A stretch of DNA of 64,000 bases, taken from positions 8,167,259 through 8,231,258 of the forward strand of contig NC_054085.1 in NCBI RefSeq assembly GCF_017562075.2, written 5' to 3'. Source of the stretch: Anopheles merus (lineage: Eukaryota > Arthropoda > Insecta > Diptera > Culicidae). The notes beneath the pieces were generated by a model. That model worked only from the letters and a program-made list of their open reading frames with translations. It was not told the origin of the DNA and made no database searches. Numbering within the stretch: the first letter of the stretch is position 1; each line of letters starts with the position of its first letter. Positions 1 through 14,400 of the stretch are shown here, in pieces. A program made the position numbers and the translations under genes.

Positions 1-3000
1 ATTGTAAACTACATTTTCAAAAACGTTTGAAAGTGTTTTTGCTACTTCCAAACTAAATTAAAATATTCCTTGCAATATACCACAACACAAAAAGACACAA
101 AATAGGAGACATTTATGCCTGTTTTTTCTTTAGCGTCAGTACCTTCCAACATGCCCAGTGTCCAACGCCCCCAGCCAGTTGACCACCCAAGAAGCTGTGT
201 GAAGCCGGTCGGAGTTAAAAACGGCTTTGTTTCGTGTGAAACATCAAGTGCCTTTGCGTAACATTGTCATTCGCGTTTGGTGGCTTATGGATGAGAAAAT
301 ACAACAATCTTTCCAGCCCTCTTTGGGCCTTACTACACACAACGGGTCTCTTTGGATTGGTGTAAGAATTAAGCCCAGCGTAGGGGTGGGCCTGTGGCAA
401 AATCATTGTCTTCACTCTTCGTTCACAGCGAAGGTACTCCAAGACCTTTTTGACAGCAAGTGATGCAAACCCGGGCCCCGATTGCCTGCCAAAAGGTTGC
501 TGGCAAAATGGTGTTGACTGAAGTGTTGTCTTTTTGACATTTTTGTTTTGTGTGTAATTTGAAATGTACACAGCTGATTGCAAAGATCTGTCCGGGCTGG
601 ACGCCGTTGTTGCAAAAACGATCTAGTTTAGTTAATCATGCCGTATCCTGCCTCCAACCTAACACTTCTCTCGGTGCACCCTGTCTGTCCGTTCGTGCGG
701 AGTACCGTTGCCTACGGGCGAATGCTCATAAAACGATGACAAAACCCCAAAACCACCGATTCAGTCACGATGCGAAATAGGTCAATAAAACAGTACATCT
801 TCGCGGTCGCTGTCTCCACCGGCAGAATGTAACCGATCAAGCATCATCGACCTGCATAAAGATCAAATAAAATTATAAACCGATCGCCCCTAGCCCCGTA
901 GCGCGCGTAAAAATGCCACTCCATGCACACGGAAAGAGTAACCGGAATTTGCCACCATCATAATCGAATCGGTGTGATGAAAGAGATTCTGTTGGCTGTG
1001 GCCACCGCCGCATCATCCGCCGCCGTCATCATCTTTACAGCAGCTCTCAAGGCGATAGAACGGTTGATCGTATTGAATCAATCTTTGATAGAAGCGCACC
1101 CCTGAATCGCCAGCATTTTGTAACGCTGGGACGTTTCGATGACGTTCGATCAGCGACGTTTAGACGATGGCTGTGAAATGTCAAACCGGTGCCGAAATCA
1201 AACGCCCACTGCTGAGATCTTCGATCGGTTTTAAATAAATGCAAGAATTTTGCTTTCGAAATGCCGCTAAATCTGACGGTCCATGATATGGGAGGTGTAT
1301 AGCAGTGGGAGTTACTATGCCATACGAAATGATCGCATCAATGATTATTTCATTAAAGAGCGCAAATCTAACACTGTGGAGTGATAAATTAAAATGGTGG
1401 TTTCAACATTATTTTGAAAAAAAAAATCAATGAATATACCTTCAACAACTTGGGTTTCCAAAGAATTACATCGTCGCACCTCAAAATACGTCAAAAACAT
1501 AATCTATGATTAGTTGGACGGTTTTAAGATGTAATTATACAGTACTAATTTTTAAGATATGTTGCAGCTATTTTCTTACTCTGCATTTCTTACGACAAAT
1601 ATTAGTTGTATGAAACAAATTAAGAAACTATTTTGCTCATTTAATATAATTTCGCATTGAAATTTCCATTGCACGCCGTTTAAATATTGTTAACACCTTA
1701 GGAAAGTAAAACAAACATGGAAAAGATCTCCCATAATTCAACCGTGATGCTGCTTGTGCCACATTTCGCAGCCAATCCTGGTGGAGCGCAAAAATCGTGA
1801 GAGAAAAGTGCTGTTCATTTTTTGAAGAAGATCCCATAAACCTGTCGCACCCAACCGACACATACCAGACGCCATGTTCTTTCGTATCAATAATTTACCT
1901 TCTGACACGAAAAAACATCCAGCACAAAACAACGAAGCTCCGATCGTGTCGTGACAAGCTTTACCTTACCCTTTTAGGCATGGAGGCACCAGCAAGCCCC
2001 TGCTCGAAAAAAAATAAAACACATCCTAACCGAAGCTTCAATTTGACATTAAATCCGCCAGTTGCAGCCGAGGGTTGTTTGGAGGAAAAATTTCATTACC
2101 CATTACTTCGTAGGGTTTGCGTTGAGGATGATTCGATGGTTTCCGTTTCACCCGTCAGAATGAGCACAATTAAACCTGGCGATAGGGTAGGAATTTCTGC
2201 ACCACGAATGAGGCGATCCTCGTAACGAATCACTGGCAAATGTCATGATTCACTATCGATTGGTTTGGGCTATAGCTGCTGCAGTAATGGTTGCATAAGT
2301 GGGCTTCTCTATAGGCGACATAAAACGACAACTAATAGACGAAGCAGTGAGTACCGTTTTGCGAGCAGCAGTAACAGCCGTGCCGGGTAATCAGATGTGA
2401 ACATGAGCCGTACAATTCACGCTCATGAGACATGCAAAACGAGTTCATTAAAATGGACATTGGTTACTGCGACATCGGTGCTAGGTACTTCGTTAAACAG
2501 CCAATTGATAGAGGACGATCGCGCGGACCCTTTCGCTTTGAGGCATCCGGGCACGGTTGCCCTCGAGCACCTTTCGGGGACGAACATAGTCAACAAGGCT
2601 TTGCAAAGGAAATATCATTGAAATATCTTTCACTTTCATCCACGGATTGTCAATCGTTTGCAAAGCCAGGGAGATCGGTAACAAATGTTTGCTGTGTAAA
2701 ATAGATCGTAACGGCGTCTGAAGTGACATCAGCCAGTTGTAAACATTTCCTTGAAATTCGATAAATGGATGTATTTGATTTCAAGGGGATCGGTAATTTT
2801 AGTAAAACATCAAAAAGGAGTCTAAATATGGTGAACATAAATGTATGAAAATGGATGGATATCAAATGATAATAGACACTTAGTTAAAGAAATCAAAGTC
2901 AACCAAAATGCTCCAAACCTCCTCAGAGTTAACATGGGATCAGTTAAAGCTTTTATACTCCTGAAGGATGAACGATATTTAAAGATGAGAGTTTTTTCGT

Positions 3001-5179
3001 TGTTCCAGAATGCAAAAAAATCACCTACAATTTATGTTACCGTTTAACCGGTCTCGTGGTACAACAATAAAAAGTTGATTTTTTACAACATACCTGTTAT
3101 TAGTTAAATTTTCGTACGGATCTAACATTCAATATTTAATATTTAAATCTGATTATTGTATTTCAATGACAAATTCTATCTGGTTGGTAGATCTAATAAG
3201 AATAAAAAACGAATGAGATATTTTAGAAACAAAGCTATCTGTGACCGGATATTCCGTATAAGCGATATCTCGCCTAGTCATGTTTTCTTTAACACAAAAT
3301 GATATTTTTTGTGTAACTTTACGTTTACTATGGCGTATCACTTTATCATACCCTAATGCATAATTCCATGTAAAAAATAGGTTGTTACCTTTCCATTCTA
3401 TATGGTTAATGGATATGTTAACAATGGACCGGTTGGAGCATTTAACAACCTTAACACACAGAGCACCCAGCAAGCACATACAGTACTCGACAAGTGTAAA
3501 GTGTGTGACTCCGAAGCGCAACAAAAGCATTCCACTTTGATATAAAGGTGCTGCACCCATAATAAGCCGCGCAACGCGACGCAATCGGCAGATTTTTATT
3601 GCAGGGAATTCGTACGGATTTGGTTTCCATACCCGTAATGGGCCGTACGATTCCTGCTTCTCAAGGTGAGGTCAAGTAGGAAGCCAAGCGCCAAGTAGAA
3701 GCTATCTGTTGCAGCCAAGCCCACCGTACCGCGTTGAAAGACAAAAGCGCACAACGTGTGTGCGTATTATGCTCCTTTAGCGAGTGGTGTAGTGGCTCCG
3801 TTGACGGTGGAATGGTAATCTGCAAAAGGGGCAACAGTTGAGTCGATCTACCACACTAGATGGTAGAGAAGCAACGAGATTTAGGAGCTGTCAGTAGTAG
3901 GTGGCTTTTGTTGCAAGCTGGGTCAAAGTGGCAGGGCAACTGAAAGCTCTCGGTGGTCTGTTTACGAGCGATTGGCAGTGCGAAGAAGGGATGCGTGACG
4001 GAGCAATGGACATCATCGAAGTTGTTGAACGCAACCTCTCGATTACGATAGCCCTCATACGCTCACGCCGCGTATAGTTCAAAGCGAACAGGCCGCACAC
4101 TGGCATGCAGAAGGTGTGGAAGGTAACTGTCGATATGGGTTAGGTTCTCACTTGCAGAACTGGGTTTACTGATTGCCTACGGTGTGGCGGTAGGAGCTAC
4201 CTGTTAATGAACTGTCAGTGCTGGAGCTAATAACTTACAGACCGCGGACAGCAATAGGGTTACAGTTTCATGAATGCAGTATGAAGGCGTCGAACATGTC
4301 TCAACACGCAATGATCGATTAATATAGGCGTCTTCTTGCGTGGAGTGTTTCGATTTGCATCTATTGCTTGGCAAAGTAGATGTGCTGAAGGAGTACAACA
4401 CAATTCTCATTTCCTTAATGCTTTTGGACCCTATTCAGCAAAAGTCATTAGAATTCGTCCACACCTTGTTATATTCATTTCGCATACTTATTCGACCGTT
4501 GTCCTTGTCTTCCAAAAATACGTTCCGTCACTCTACCATCCAGGATCTGATTTGCAGTTTGAAGGAACGCTCTCAAACTATCGTTCTTAATTCGAAAGTA
4601 AACTGTCTGTACCACTAACCTTCAAGTCCGTCCCGTAGCTACTTGAGCAATTAGAGTCTTCGCCTAAGGACAGGAAACGCTGTCCAAACTCGACAGCTCA
4701 CTAATTAGGGATTGGTTGTGCAGGAAATGCTCCCCGCATGCACGAGTGCCTTACCGAATCGACCAACAGCCCGAAGTGGCGCATCATTCAAGGATCGTCA
4801 CACAACCCGTCAGCACACAGTCCCGGCGACCTCGACTTCAAAGCGTGTGTCGCCTAGTGTCGGTCTGTTTGTGCTGTCATCTTGGCAGCAATTGGCAGAC
4901 GATTCTGCCGCACAACTGGTACGGACACAATTGGGTCAGCTGGGAGCGTCAAGAGCATCTACCATGGCATCTTTTGCCATCGGAGCAGCGCCAGATCGAG
5001 GCCGATAGATTCCATTCGATTGGCAGAAGGAATTCAGGTCACATGCTGAGAAGCATCTGGGCCCGATCGAGCAACTTCACAATGGGTGCTGTTGCACGAA
5101 GAAGAAAGGAAGCTCCCCATCGGTACGCACCTAAAAGTGGGTGCGTTTGGTGAGGTGGCGCTCCATGATTCTCATATAC

Positions 5180-5229
<50 letters not shown>

Positions 5230-8200
5230 CTCAAAAACTCGTCCATTTCTTGTTTACCACCGGTAATGGGGCACCTTTTCTCACATTCGCACATTGCTCC
5301 TTTGTTCTCCCGAGGAGATTAAATCGAAATACGAATACAATTTTTCAAACAGCGACATCCACGTACAGAAATTAATAGAATGGCAAAGGCCACGGCAATT
5401 TGTTCACGCGTACTACGACCACTTTCAAAATCTAATTATCGACCATCCATTCGGTAAGGAGGCGGTCATGGCTCAAAGACGCAATAGAATTAAAATTGTA
5501 ACGCATTGCTTCACGGTGTCGGGTCGTGAGGATGGATGTACGGACATATTTCTTTGTGCAGCACGATGCAAGCAGCTCGTTCTCATGTCCTCTCATAATC
5601 GTTCATCTTCACTTTCATTCGATGACCTTCTGGAGGAGATTGTGAACTTGTGGGTTCAGTCACGTATGCACCATTCTTGCGAATGAGTTCAAAGAATGGG
5701 TTTTTTACAGCACATTAGTTGATAAATTCTTTGGGGTTACACATTATTTTATGGAAATTCCTATCTACCTTCAAATGTAGCGCATAATAATATTATTTTT
5801 AATAATTTATGTTATGCATAGCATAACATGCATGGCATGGTCGAGGGTTTTTCTCATCATTTGACAGCATCGTGACCTTTTTCGGAAGCAATTATTTGAA
5901 TGCCATCATTTAGACACCTTCAAACGTGAAACAAGCAATCATTGGTTTTGATTTGTTTCCTTCCCAGACGTATGCCGAATTTGACTCTGTTCGAACGTAT
6001 GGTAGATCACGTAAAATCTTTATCATTAAAACACACAAAAATGCAAGGCCTCGAAATCAAAGCCAATTATTCGTTCAACCTAATATTGAAGATTACTTGC
6101 AACTAAGTCAAGGTCATAGTCATTCGTTAGTGTTCGATTTTTTCCAATAATCATACGTTGCCGTTCTTTATGCGTTATGTCAACGTGAATAAAATGATCA
6201 ATTATTGTCTATGAAGCTAATGAGCATAGGTTCGTTCTTTCTTACGAATTCAAACATATATTGCCCTCGAAACATTGACACAATTTTTACACTCAATTTT
6301 GTTGTTTCATGCTTTAGAATTAGAACGCGAATGCAGAGTTGCTTGAAATGAGAGATTTTAGATGATTTTTATACATTAACACATTTTTTCATTTTATTCA
6401 ACATCCTCAAAAAACAACTTTTTAGCTGAAGCATTTAATTAAAAATTGATCTGCACTTTATTACAAACCTTTCACATCATTACCATAAAAGGATCGCGCA
6501 TTCCTCATGAGACATTCCATTGCTCATTCAATGCTGTTTTCCGCGCGCTTTACGGTTCGCCGACGTTATGAGATGCATTGAGAATTACCTACAATATGTT
6601 TAACAACCCGACCACCCACAACAACCAATCACCCCCAACCCTCGTTTTGAATCATCCGGTTTCGCAACTTTCGCTAGCATAAAAAAAAACTCACTCACAC
6701 ACACATAATCCAATCGCCTTACTTGTCGTGATTGATGAGAGCGATCTTACGCGCTAAAAGGGTGCGCTCGAGCGACCCTTGAACATTCTATTACAAACAG
6801 ACACACACACACATACACGCAGATCACACACTTTGAGGCAATAATTAAGCGTCCCTTAACGAATGCAAAGGCAAGGAAGGAGTGTTCCTCGTTGCTGGTT
6901 CCGCGTTGCTCACCTCGATCGTGGCAGGTGCCACAGTGCAAGCGGATCGCGCGATCGTATTTTACAATCGATGCGCTTCGAACGCTAGGGCGCTAGGGAT
7001 GGGGTGCACGGAGATCGTGCACCAACTTTATGGTCCATAGAGATCGTCTTCAGGGTCGATTGAAGAAAGATTGGTATGGCGCGTGATCGAAACGGATACT
7101 GGGCATTTAAACCATTTGTAGATCGAACTGTGCCTGGCTTCTTGTACTGGGATGTTAAATATTTAAAAAAAAAGTGTATGAAGCAATGTCAACAAGAGCA
7201 ATTTTATGTATTAGTTCATTGTTAATTTTTCATTAATTTAAGATTTTTTCAGATTTTATTACAGTTCAGATTATAGGTTACAGTTCATAAATCATATCAT
7301 ATGCACATCAATGAGTGAATTATAGTATCGTTTAAAAATGTGTTTTAAAATACTGTTATAACTAATAATCAATAACTAACAACATCTTGCTATGATATAA
7401 ATTATTGATTATTTCAAACACTTTTCCACAAATTACAGTTTTGATTCAAATTACGAAACAGCTTCAAACTCGGGACATTATTTTTATTGTATTTGGTTAT
7501 ATTCTGTCCCTGGCAATGTCGTATTTTAATATGATTGATATTATGCAGTAGAATAAAAAAATGTGTGCGACCCTTATTTAAGAGGACCTAGTAAGTCCTA
7601 GTAGTAAGAGTAAAAACCCTGATAAATATATATTTTCTGTAGGTGAGTTTACCTCCGAAGAAATTCTAGCAGAAGTTTTGTTCCAAACCGACTCCAATTT
7701 AATTTACTCTATAGTTCCTATTCTTTCCTATTAATCTGGCCCAGATGCACTGAAGTACATCGGAATCTAATGTATAAGTAGTTATCAGCGTAAAAACACA
7801 AGTATTTTATCATATTCGCCCTTGGTTTTCATGTAAAAACTCTTATCTAATTCTGTCTATAATTTGAAGCAAGATTTTTTTTATACATTCTGGACAGCCA
7901 GAGTAAATAGTAATTAATTCCATGAATATATTTTTTAAAGTGTGAAAATCACCAGAAAACAACGATGTTTCAAGATAGTTGACACGAGTTGAGACATCTT
8001 CGATAAGGGGGATACGGGGAAAACAGTCGATTATCGCATCAGTATTTCAGTTCAATCCATCTACGAGTACAAGCGGAAAACAGCAAAAAGACCGTCGTCA
8101 GCAAGACCGTCGTTCTGTCGGTCCAATCCGGGCCTATCCGGATTTTGAATAAAAGCGTCCGTAATATGAAGCATTACCTCGAAAGTGTTAAGAAAATGAA

Positions 8201-11200
8201 TCAAAATTTGGTTGCAATTTAACATGATTCGAGTAAAGCTATTGGAAATCTTTGATATTTTCTCAAATTTAGAAGGTTTGTTTTAGTAAACTGGGTTATA
8301 CAGTGGTATGGTCGATTAAATTTAAGTTTGTTAGATAATTTAACATACCAAACATGCTTTCCGTAATTGTTATCACTTTGTTTGGTTGTTAGCTATGCTA
8401 CTATACAATACTCATACATGAAAAATAATTAGACTGAATAAGATTTGTATACAGCATCGTCATGACAAGTGGTGTGTCAAAGGTACATGTGTTCAAAAAA
8501 ATGCTTTCCAGACAGCTACATTACACATATCGGTCCAGACAGCAGCATTACACATATCGGTACAATCCATCACATCACGGCCGTATTGGTTCCCTTCACA
8601 ACAACGCCTGGAATGGCCTTTCGATTCATTCCTACTTCTTCTCTAACCACATTCCACTTTCGAACGTTGCCCTGTGAGGTGTTGCATCGTCAGAAGTGAG
8701 CCCCTAGCCACGCTTGCAATAATTGCTACGATCAATCAGAACCATCCTGCTGAATGCCTTCCATTTCCTTGTTACACCAGAGCAAAGTACGCGACGAACA
8801 GAAACGTTTGGTCTTGGCGCAATGATAAGGATAGTTGTAGCAAAGAAAGAAGGAGAAAGGAAGCCTCAATTGATATTTAGCTTTCAACGCCTTCTTCGTG
8901 TCTGATTGCGTTTACTCAATTGCGACCGTAGTGGAAAGCATTTGAGTCTCGTTGTTTATTTGCCCCGTTGGACTCAATGGGATGGTTTGAAGAGCGCAAA
9001 CGATCGCCTACGCCAACAAAATCCACACAGAGTAAGAAATTATGTTTGCTTCGGTCGAAATATTTAAAACTTTGTTATGAATAATTATTGATGTTGGTTG
9101 TTAAAATGTCAATGAAGCATGTAAATAGATATTTTGCAGAATTAATTCATGTTATATTCATGTTACTCAAAATATATTTTAGTATTATTTAAATATTGTA
9201 TGGCTCAGTATATCCATCGACACAATTAAGAGTTGGCTTCCTTTTTTTTATTTTAAAAGGGTCCTCTCGTTCAAAGACCACTGTACACTCTGCCGTTCAC
9301 GTGACGAAATTGATACAAACCCAACTCAACGTCAGTTCCTCCAAACAGCTTCCAAGATTAATGCAAATACATTACTCGTAATGCGATGCGATTAGACTGA
9401 TTAGATTAGAGAGCACGTCCATTTTGCGCTCCGTCCATGGCAAATGCTTCCCGGTTCAGCCTCCCCAACTGGCACCGGCTGGCTGCAAAGCAAACGAACG
9501 GTCATTTGGTTTTTTGCTTCATTTTTGCGAACACTCGCCAGGCGTCGGGCAAAACGACAGTCAATTAACCGAGACTAGAGAGTCTTTTGGGAAGGCCGAT
9601 GAAATAGAATCATTAGTCGGTTGACGTGGTCGGGGTTTTTGGATTGCGACAGGATAACGATTCGAGCCGCCGGAAGAGAAGCGTTGGCCGGTGACTGTAG
9701 TGTCGGCGGGATATCGTGTCCGTGTCGCGATGCTCGACAAATCAATTCATTACGTTGGATTAATTTTTGCTGCCACGTTGATCGATGAGGTGCAGGAGGT
9801 GGTTCAATCGTGAATGTGAGAGTATTAATCTTTTTAAAGGAAGCGATAATCGCGTGTTGACACTCTAGGCCAAATTGCTCCATTGCACTGCATCTGTACT
9901 TTATCGATTAATTTTAAACTTTTTCAAAGTTTTGTGCTGTTTTTACATTGCCCTATGCAAAACTTGTATTTGAACCCCTTCAAGAAGACCAATTTTGATG
10001 TCAAGCTAGCTGTTGTGTCACGTTCGGGAAACCGTGACAAGTTTCGCTGCACTCTGTTCCGCATCAAAAGGTGGTAAATGGTTCAACTGATACCATATCT
10101 TAAGCCTTTACCCAGCTGCTCGATAGCGTCCGGAATCAGGTCCCAAACCAATGTGCTGTCGTACGCACTCGTACAGTACAGGCTTTCATCGGACGTAAGC
10201 CCGCAGAAAATCCGGACATCCACGACATGCAACACGGCCGGGTGGAGCTGATTGCGCAATACGCCGGTTGTACTCACGGTGCTTGCGAATGGCACAAGTA
10301 CGCATGATTCGATTCAGATTTTTCCTGCATCTTTGCTGCGTAAGAGCTATGCTGTTGTTAAAGGATTTTTAAACACATCATATCTAATGAATCTAGTTTT
10401 AAATATATTTAATTCGACCTACAACAGTAACATGGTTTGAGCAAACACAATTTATGAAACTATTTTATTTACTTTTTAATCGTTTTATTCATACATTTCT
10501 TCTGCTAAGAAGGATTTTAGATAAATACTCCAGTATTTATATGTTTTCCGATATTAAATAAAAAAAAACATTATATTATGATAAATAGATAAATAGCTCC
10601 AAATTGACATGTAGGTATTTTCATTCAGTTGATTTTAAAATCATCCATTGTACTTCTATTATAGATAATAAATTTTTTGTTAACATTCAACAAATTTTTG
10701 AATTTTTGAATTTTGTTAGCATTCAACAAACACGCTTCTATTTGCATTGTAGAAAATTGAAAAAGAAAACTTATTGATATTATTTGCTGTTCGATTGTAA
10801 CCGATCTCCTAAATTAACTTGATTACTGAAACCGAAAAAATTGCAGTACAGTTCAGTTAATCCAATTTATGGATCGACCACATAATTTGATTGTGGTTTG
10901 AGTGATCATAATGAAAACATACGAATATACTGGAATTTACAACCATTGCGGTGATTATTTGAAATGAGAGTTTTCTCCAAAATGTTATGGTTTGGTTCAC
11001 AAAAGTAGGAATGTAAGTACGGTTGGCGAAGGTAGTGGCTAAGACACGAATTGTGGATATACACAATATGCATGCCTATTAAACATATCACCAACTGCTT
11101 TACTGGAACTGGATGGAAATTAATTATTTGAACAGTTTGTACCATAAATCATTTTAACATAGGGAAGACTGATACTGGCGAATTAGTTAAATACTCGGTA

Positions 11201-11458
11201 ATTAGTTAAATGTTTATTAAAGTAAGCAAATTTTGCTGCCAAATTACATTTTGACTCGAACCTGTACAAAAAAACTAATTTTTATCATAAAAATCTGGTC
11301 TTTTTGACTGGTGACTGAATACAAAACATATCTGAATCTAAATTACAAATTAATAATAATCCACATTATTTTAAATCTTTGTAGAGATAAGAGTAACTAT
11401 TTCCTACTCCTAAAATAAACTATTTTTCAAATCCATAACTTGTTATCCTTTTTTGTAG
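1..11458. other. 11.4-kb stretch with no recognised gene
   Basis: I see no exon here that I can support. The open frames are short, overlap on both strands and resemble no family I recognise. The first recognised exon downstream (11459) begins in phase 0 after a splice acceptor, so at least one 5' exon of that gene must lie in or beyond this stretch; much of it may be intron. It holds a long CA microsatellite (5182-5224), shorter CA runs near 6799-6816, a small GTTATGC/GCATAAC palindrome near 5810-5826, and a GC-rich minus-strand patch at 10083-10295 discussed in the findings. Confidence 0.6.
5182..5224. repeat. (AC)n microsatellite
   Basis: An uninterrupted run of about 21 AC dinucleotides, broken only by a T near its right end. 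It is a simple repeat in non-coding DNA and likely to vary in length between individuals. Confidence 0.95.
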
Positions 11459-14400
11459 GGTACTCCTTACAGCGGATACACAGCAGCCTCTACAGATTGC
11501 GCCAACACGTTACCCTCATCACCCTCACCCACCTCCCTCGGTAGCATCCATAACCGCCAGAGCTTCAACTTCTGGAAGGCCGGCTCACAGACGCCCCTGT
11601 CCGCATCGTCCTCCAGCAGTTCGTTCTTTCGACCAACCCAGCGCTGCCTGCTGTACAAGATACTCAAAGTGATCTGGCGCTACATAAAGTGGCCCCTTGG
11701 GTTGCTGATGATATGTGGTTTACTTGGGCTCGTCGTATACTTCCTGGTTGTTGGTAAGCATTTAGAAAAGATCAAAATGACTTATATTTGGATGATCATA
11801 CATAACCAATTAGTTCGTCTTTGCTTTATAGATCATGATATTATGAGCAGCGGACTGCTTGGCGAGGATGGCTACGAGGTGGACGAGAATTTATCAATTG
11901 ATTTTAACGATTTCACCAGCACAAACGATCTCCACTTCGACCATCGCTTCATCGGAAGTATTGCAAAGGAATCTAAGCCCAAGGACGCACAAGGGCCGGG
12001 CCGAACGGTGGACACAAAGTTTTCATTCGGTTTGGACAACGATCTGCTGGCCGTGTTCGGTACAAATGGCAAGAAACCAACGTTTGACTGGCCTACGACG
12101 GCATCCACGACCACCGGACTATCGGGCACGGAGCGTCAGCGTACGGAGAGCGCAAGCGAAGAGTTACCGGCGCTGGTAGTGAAAGTAACAGACGCTCCAA
12201 TTCGTAAGACCAGCACGATCTCGCTCAAGGATTACACCAAGGCACGAGTGGTGTTCGACGATGAAGATTTCCTCGACGCGGACGATGGTCAAAGTCGTAC
12301 ACAATCGGCACCAGCGCATCCGGAAGGCACGACCAGAGCGTACGAACTGGGCCATTCTACCGATCCAGCACTGCCAGCGACTCAGGTGGGGCTCCGGGAC
12401 AGCCCGGCACGAGGGACGGAGGTGCGGGGGTTCACCTCCGGCCATCAGAACAATTTTGGCGTCCCAATCGAGGAGGACGAGCGCCTGTTGCGCAAGCTGA
12501 ACGACCAGCTGATGCAACTGGAGCACCTGAGAGAAGTGAATTGACGTTTTCATATTGTGTTTGTGTTGTGGTTCTCTTCTCACACCCTCTTAAATTTATT
12601 CTCGCTTTTGCATGCATGATCAATTTCATTGATCTGTTGAAATCAATGGTAACCGCAAGGCATGGAAAAACAGGGTTTTAATCACACACCTGAAGATTCG
12701 CATCTATAATGTTAAAAAAAACGCTTGGCACATTTTTAGTGAATGCATTTGTTTGGCAAGTGCTACGGCACGGTGCCACAAATTCAAATATTGTATGCAC
12801 ACTTACACACACACACACACACACTACTGGTACTCGTCCCTTTTACTAGGAAAAGCACTTTGGAACACAGTAATGCATGAATGCTTAGATATAGACACGA
12901 AAGTACACCTCAAAATTTGCATGCAACATGAATTAAATCACTTTTGAGGGAAAGGTTTTACGTTCTTTTGACAATGGATTCAACCTGTGAGTGTGTGTTG
13001 TGGAATTCTGATCGGTATTTGTGTGTGTTTCTTTCAAACGCTTTTAGCTGGGAAACTGCTTAACATTCATACTTTTCTTATCAAAATGAGTTTTATTTAC
13101 CCTTATTGTAATATTTTCAAAATCTAGAAAAATGTGACCGTTCCATCAGCTACCACAGACTCGAGCCTGTACAGGACGAAGGTATCTCCAACGTTACCAA
13201 TTTTATCCCGCTTTGAAATCACTACCGAGGGGTTGAAGCGGTTCAACATATCCGAAGAAGGTAAGTACTAAAGATACCATTTAAAAACAGTTGATGAATG
13301 AGGAATATCTAAAAACCATTTTTCACCTTGTTTACAAAGGAATTTGTCAATCTACATCATTGCCCCTTTGTCGAGGCGTTCTACCGTATGACCTTACGGT
13401 CTCCAACAATCGGCAGCTTTCGCCACTGGAGTATGATCACTTCCAGTATCTGATCAACTCCAAATGCTCGGTGCGTGTGGCAGAATTTGTGTGCCTTGTG
13501 TTGGAACCGGAATGTCGTCCAACACGCATGGGCACGCTCACGCCGTGCAAGCGAATTTGCAAATGTAAGTAACTAGATGTAGAACAAGCTGATACATATA
13601 CATTTAAAAAATCTAAATATTAATCCACGAGGATAGCGCACCTGAATATTGTGACGTAGATCGTCTTAAGATAGTAGATGAATTACAACGAACGTACATA
13701 CTTCTATCTATTACGAAGCTGTTTAATAAAACGAGGAACACATTGTATGTTACGATAAACGATGAAAGTTCTAAGCTACTTAGTATAATTGGAACACAGT
13801 TTTGATTTATGATCCATTCTTTGTGGTCACAAAAATTTAAATCTATCAATTTTTGTTACTTTCCTCACTCCAGCCATTCTTGAGCCGTGTGCGCATATAA
13901 TTGCCAGCTCGGAGGCATTAACAGCGACTTTCGATTGTGACAGTTACCCGGATTCGGACGATCGGAACGTTTGTGAGGATCCTACACGCCTGGGCCATTG
14001 CTATGCCAACGAGTTCCGGTGTGCCGATTCTAGCTGTATACCGCTACAATGGAAGTATGGCAAACTGAATCATCATACTTTAAGACATTTTGAGGACTTC
14101 AATCACTCTCACTGATGCCTTTACAGATGCGACAACATCAAGGACTGCCACGGAGGAGAGGATGAATCGGATTGTAAACAGTGCGAGCGGGACGAGTATC
14201 GATGCATGTCAAACGACAAATGCATTCCAGATAAGTGGCGCTGCGATCAGTACGAAGATTGTCCGGACGCATCGGATGAGCTGGACTGCTACTACGACGA
14301 ACCGACGACATACCCGACGGCCTACGGCAGCCAGCGGGAGTATCCATTTGTGCAAGTACAGGTTCCCAACAGTCCGAACGGGTAAGAAGAGGTTGTGGGA

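Noticed and set aside
1797..2225. 142-codon plus-strand ORF
   Set aside because: It has a mixed, low-information composition, overlaps opposite-strand ORFs, and shows no domain, splice context or conserved motif.
4712..5153. Overlapping 98- and 145-codon ORFs
   Set aside because: Two frames are open over the same GC-rich patch with no family resemblance; typical of chance open frames.
5294..5686. 130-codon plus-strand ORF after the CA repeat
   Set aside because: No recognisable domain or supporting signals; about the length expected by chance in a long AT-rich region.
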